Part shown: one piece after another, positions 6,318-7,729 of the stretch
Position numbering within the stretch: the first letter of the stretch is position 1
Layout: every line of letters begins with the position of its first letter
Assembly: GCA_024636405.1 (NCBI GenBank)
Contig: JAGXHC010000254.1
Location: 1 to 7,729 of the forward strand
Direction: 5' to 3'
From: Sulfitobacter sp.
GTDB lineage: Bacteria > Pseudomonadota > Alphaproteobacteria > Rhodobacterales > Rhodobacteraceae
Length of the DNA: 7,729 bases
Made by a program: the position numbers and the translations under genes
The notes under the pieces: generated by a model
Told to the model about the DNA's origin: nothing
The model's database searches: none
What the model saw: only the letters and a program-made list of their open reading frames with translations

Positions 6318-6710
6318 CTAGCGCAGTCGGGTCCAGATCACTTCGCGGCAGTCTTCGCCATCACAGTTGTTCAGCCGCATGGTATTGCCCTGCACCTGCA
6401 TCCGCGCCTGCATCATGCGGTTGCCAACGGGTTCCCATATCCGCCCTGCATAGCTGCCATCGGGTTGGGCTTGCATGTCCCACAGCATCTTGCGGCCGAC
6501 CACCGTGGAGGGCGTGTCATAGCCGCGCCGGTCCTTGGCGCGCTCAATCCGGCCACACAGCGCCGGGCCACAGGGTTTGGTGCGCACATGCACCACCAGA
6601 CCGGTTGCATCGGGGTCCGATTTCCACAACCCCAGCGGCACTTCGGCGTGCGCTGCACCCGCAAGGCCCGCCACGGCAGCCACAATGCATAATGATTTGA
6701 ACAAGGTCAT
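6318..6710 (-). CDS. DUF2147 family exported protein (copy 1)
   Basis: The product has 130 residues with a signal peptide (basic-hydrophobic core at 1-19, likely cleavage after AHA at 22) and a mature DUF2147 domain of about 108 residues. Family features are LGLWKSD near the mature start, PCGPALCGRI with a C-x4-C pair (Cys47, Cys52), LWDMQ (76-80), the DGSYAGRIWEP segment (84-94), a second C-x4-C pair (Cys116, Cys121) and the terminal WTR. The domain is predicted to be an extracytoplasmic beta-barrel-like fold; its role is unknown. I chose ATG 6710 because GGAG lies eight bases upstream. ATG 6716 is only two bases from it and would add two residues. It is paralogous to the next gene on the same strand and lies opposite to the his genes. 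Confidence 0.88.
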   Translation of the reverse strand: MTLFKSLCIVAAVAGLAGAAHAEVPLGLWKSDPDATGLVVHVRTKPCGPALCGRIERAKDRRGYDTPSTVVGRKMLWDMQAQPDGSYAGRIWEPVGNRMMQARMQVQGNTMRLNNCDGEDCREVIWTRLR

Positions 6711-6836
6711 CCGCATCACTCCCCCAAGCGATACACACACCTTCGTTTCCGCCGGTCCCCGGCAGCATTCAAGGCGCAGATACGCTTATGCGCCTGCGCC
6801 CTGAGTCGTTCAATCGGTAATTAGCGCGGTCTGAGG

Positions 6837-7223
6837 TTATTTGACCCGGCTCCAGGTCTGCTTTTTGCAGATCGGCCCGAAACAGCCCGACACGTTGAGC
6901 GTATCACCCGACAGCGTCATCTTCGACTTGTAGACCTTATCCTTGGACGGCTGCCAGATTTTACCGCTGCCATAGTTGCCGCCGCCCTCCGGCGTCATGT
7001 CCCAGACCAGCGGCTTGCCGATGTTTGCGGACTTGTATTCGCCGGTGGCGTTGAAGGTGCGCGTGATGTTGCCGCATATGGCGGCGCCGCACGGCACCAT
7101 CTTTATGTAGGCATAGGCGCCATCGTCCACCTGTGTCTGCCAGGTGCCCACCGCCGGATCCGCCGCCCAGGCGGCCCCCGTCATGCCCAGGGCCACACAC
7201 GTCGCTGCGATTAGTTTTTTCAT
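6837..7223 (-). CDS. DUF2147 family exported protein (copy 2)
   Basis: This 128-residue protein starts [14 protein letters not shown] and has a signal peptide likely cleaved after AWA (residue 20). The DUF2147 domain shows [16 protein letters not shown] with Cys45-x4-Cys50, GKPLVWDM (69-76), [10 protein letters not shown] (87-96), the GDTLNVSG strand (106-113), Cys114-x4-Cys119 and a terminal WSRVK. Cysteine spacing is identical to copy 1, so the pair probably arose by duplication followed by divergence. The mature domain is richer in lysine than that of copy 1. GGAGG seven bases upstream fixes the start; the frame extends to 7355 but without support. It is transcribed first, with copy 1 126 bp downstream on the same strand. 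It diverges from hisA. Function is unknown. Confidence 0.9.
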   Translation of the reverse strand: MKKLIAATCVALGMTGAAWAADPAVGTWQTQVDDGAYAYIKMVPCGAAICGNITRTFNATGEYKSANIGKPLVWDMTPEGGGNYGSGKIWQPSKDKVYKSKMTLSGDTLNVSGCFGPICKKQTWSRVK

Positions 7224-7293
7224 GATCAATCCTCCCGATCTGCGGCGCAGTCTGCGCATCGGGGCGGATTCTGACAAGCATGACGCAGGGTCG

Positions 7294-7323
7294 CGTTGCA
7301 AACCGCGACGCAACGTGCATAAC
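7294..7323 (+). promoter_or_regulatory. Putative hisA promoter with overlapping inverted repeat
   Basis: TTGCAA (7296-7301) and CATAAC (7318-7323) are 16 bp apart and would start transcription about 25 bases before hisA. An inverted repeat CGTTGC (7294-7299) / GCAACG (7310-7315) overlaps the -35 box and spacer, as an operator would. The -10 match is moderate. Since hisA is cut off from hisBH by opposite-strand genes, a promoter in 7224-7353 is expected. Confidence 0.35.
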
Positions 7324-7353
7324 CGCGCCAACCCCGCTGACAAAGGCCGTACC

Positions 7354-7729
7354 ATGATCCTCTACCCTGCGATTGACCTCAAGGACGGACAGGCCGTGCG
7401 CCTTGTTCACGGCGACATGCAGCGCGCCACAGTATTCAGCGATGATCCGGCAGCCCAGGCGCGGACCTTTGTTGATGCGGGATGCAGCTGGCTGCACCTT
7501 GTCGATCTTAACGGCGCCTTTGCCGGCACCCCCGTAAACGCAGCCCCGGTGGAGGCGATCCTCAAGGCCTGCAAGGTGCCTGCGCAGCTTGGCGGCGGCA
7601 TCCGTGACATGGCAACGGTCGAGCGGTGGTTGGACAAGGGGCTGGCACGCGTGATCCTGGGCACCGTTGCGGTGGAAAACCCCGATCTGGTCCGCGAAGC
7701 CGCGCGTGCATTTCCCGGTCAGGTCGCGG
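7354..7729 (+). CDS. hisA: Phosphoribosylformimino-5-aminoimidazole carboxamide ribotide isomerase, 5' part
   Basis: HisA is a TIM-barrel enzyme that opens the ribose of ProFAR by an Amadori rearrangement to give PRFAR, the substrate of HisF-HisH. The window holds the first 125 codons of the usual 235-250. The N terminus [17 protein letters not shown] carries the catalytic Asp8. The first phosphate-binding half is seen as [11 protein letters not shown] (46-56), QLGGGIRD (78-85) and [12 protein letters not shown] (99-110). The second catalytic aspartate, near residue 127-130, lies just beyond the edge. AAAGG eight bases upstream supports the ATG. hisF normally follows in this order of bacteria. 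No internal stop or frameshift is seen. Confidence 0.96.
   Translation, partial: MILYPAIDLKDGQAVRLVHGDMQRATVFSDDPAAQARTFVDAGCSWLHLVDLNGAFAGTPVNAAPVEAILKACKVPAQLGGGIRDMATVERWLDKGLARVILGTVAVENPDLVREAARAFPGQVA

Noticed and set aside
6313..6325. Hairpin TGCGC-CTA-GCGCA spanning the stop codon of DUF2147 copy 1
   Set aside because: Short stem and no T-run on the minus strand; could be chance in GC-rich DNA.
6194..6700. A 168-codon plus-strand frame beginning MRFSGSGLLSG
   Set aside because: Most of it overlaps DUF2147 copy 1 on the other strand, it has no clear ribosome binding site, and the translation is rich in Pro, Arg, Ser and His without a domain.
6773..6794. Inverted repeat GGCGCA/TGCGCC between the two DUF2147 genes
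   Set aside because: Ten-base loop, 6-bp stem and no T-run; too weak to call a terminator.

Overview
The window looks like chromosomal DNA of an alphaproteobacterium, most probably a Rhodobacterales/Roseobacter-type bacterium. The basis is the high G+C, the split histidine cluster (hisB-hisH, then hisA), the DUF2147 genes beside it, and an intergenic hairpin element ending in GGGATATTTAGGGCC that resembles one I associate with this order. This assignment rests on recognition of families and layout, not on a search.

Left part (1-806): the 5' end of a possible minus-strand gene runs off the left edge. It is followed by a four-helix MAPEG-family membrane protein and a tRNA-Gly(GCC) with its own promoter-like sequence and a strong GC hairpin downstream. 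Middle-left (807-2884): a compact two-gene type II restriction-modification system, made of a cytosine-5 DNA methyltransferase and, 18 bp later, a NaeI-family (type IIE) restriction endonuclease with all expected catalytic residues. This is the clearest accessory element in the window. There is no integrase, controller protein gene or Vsr nick-repair gene beside it.

Middle (3071-4654): a response regulator whose output domain looks like a GGDEF fold that has lost its catalytic signature. Converging on it from the other strand is a two-gene unit: a stand-alone Lrp/AsnC ligand-binding (RAM) domain protein and a small exported protein of unknown function with a GTG start.

Right part (4737-7729): hisB and hisH form a tight operon behind a plausible promoter. 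hisA restarts at 7354 and is cut by the window edge. Between hisH and hisA, on the opposite strand, lie a double-hairpin intergenic repeat and two paralogous exported DUF2147 proteins. HisB makes imidazole-acetol phosphate. HisH supplies ammonia to HisF (not in the window). HisA isomerises ProFAR to PRFAR, the HisF substrate. Because two opposite-strand genes separate hisH from hisA, hisA must have its own promoter or depend on long read-through.
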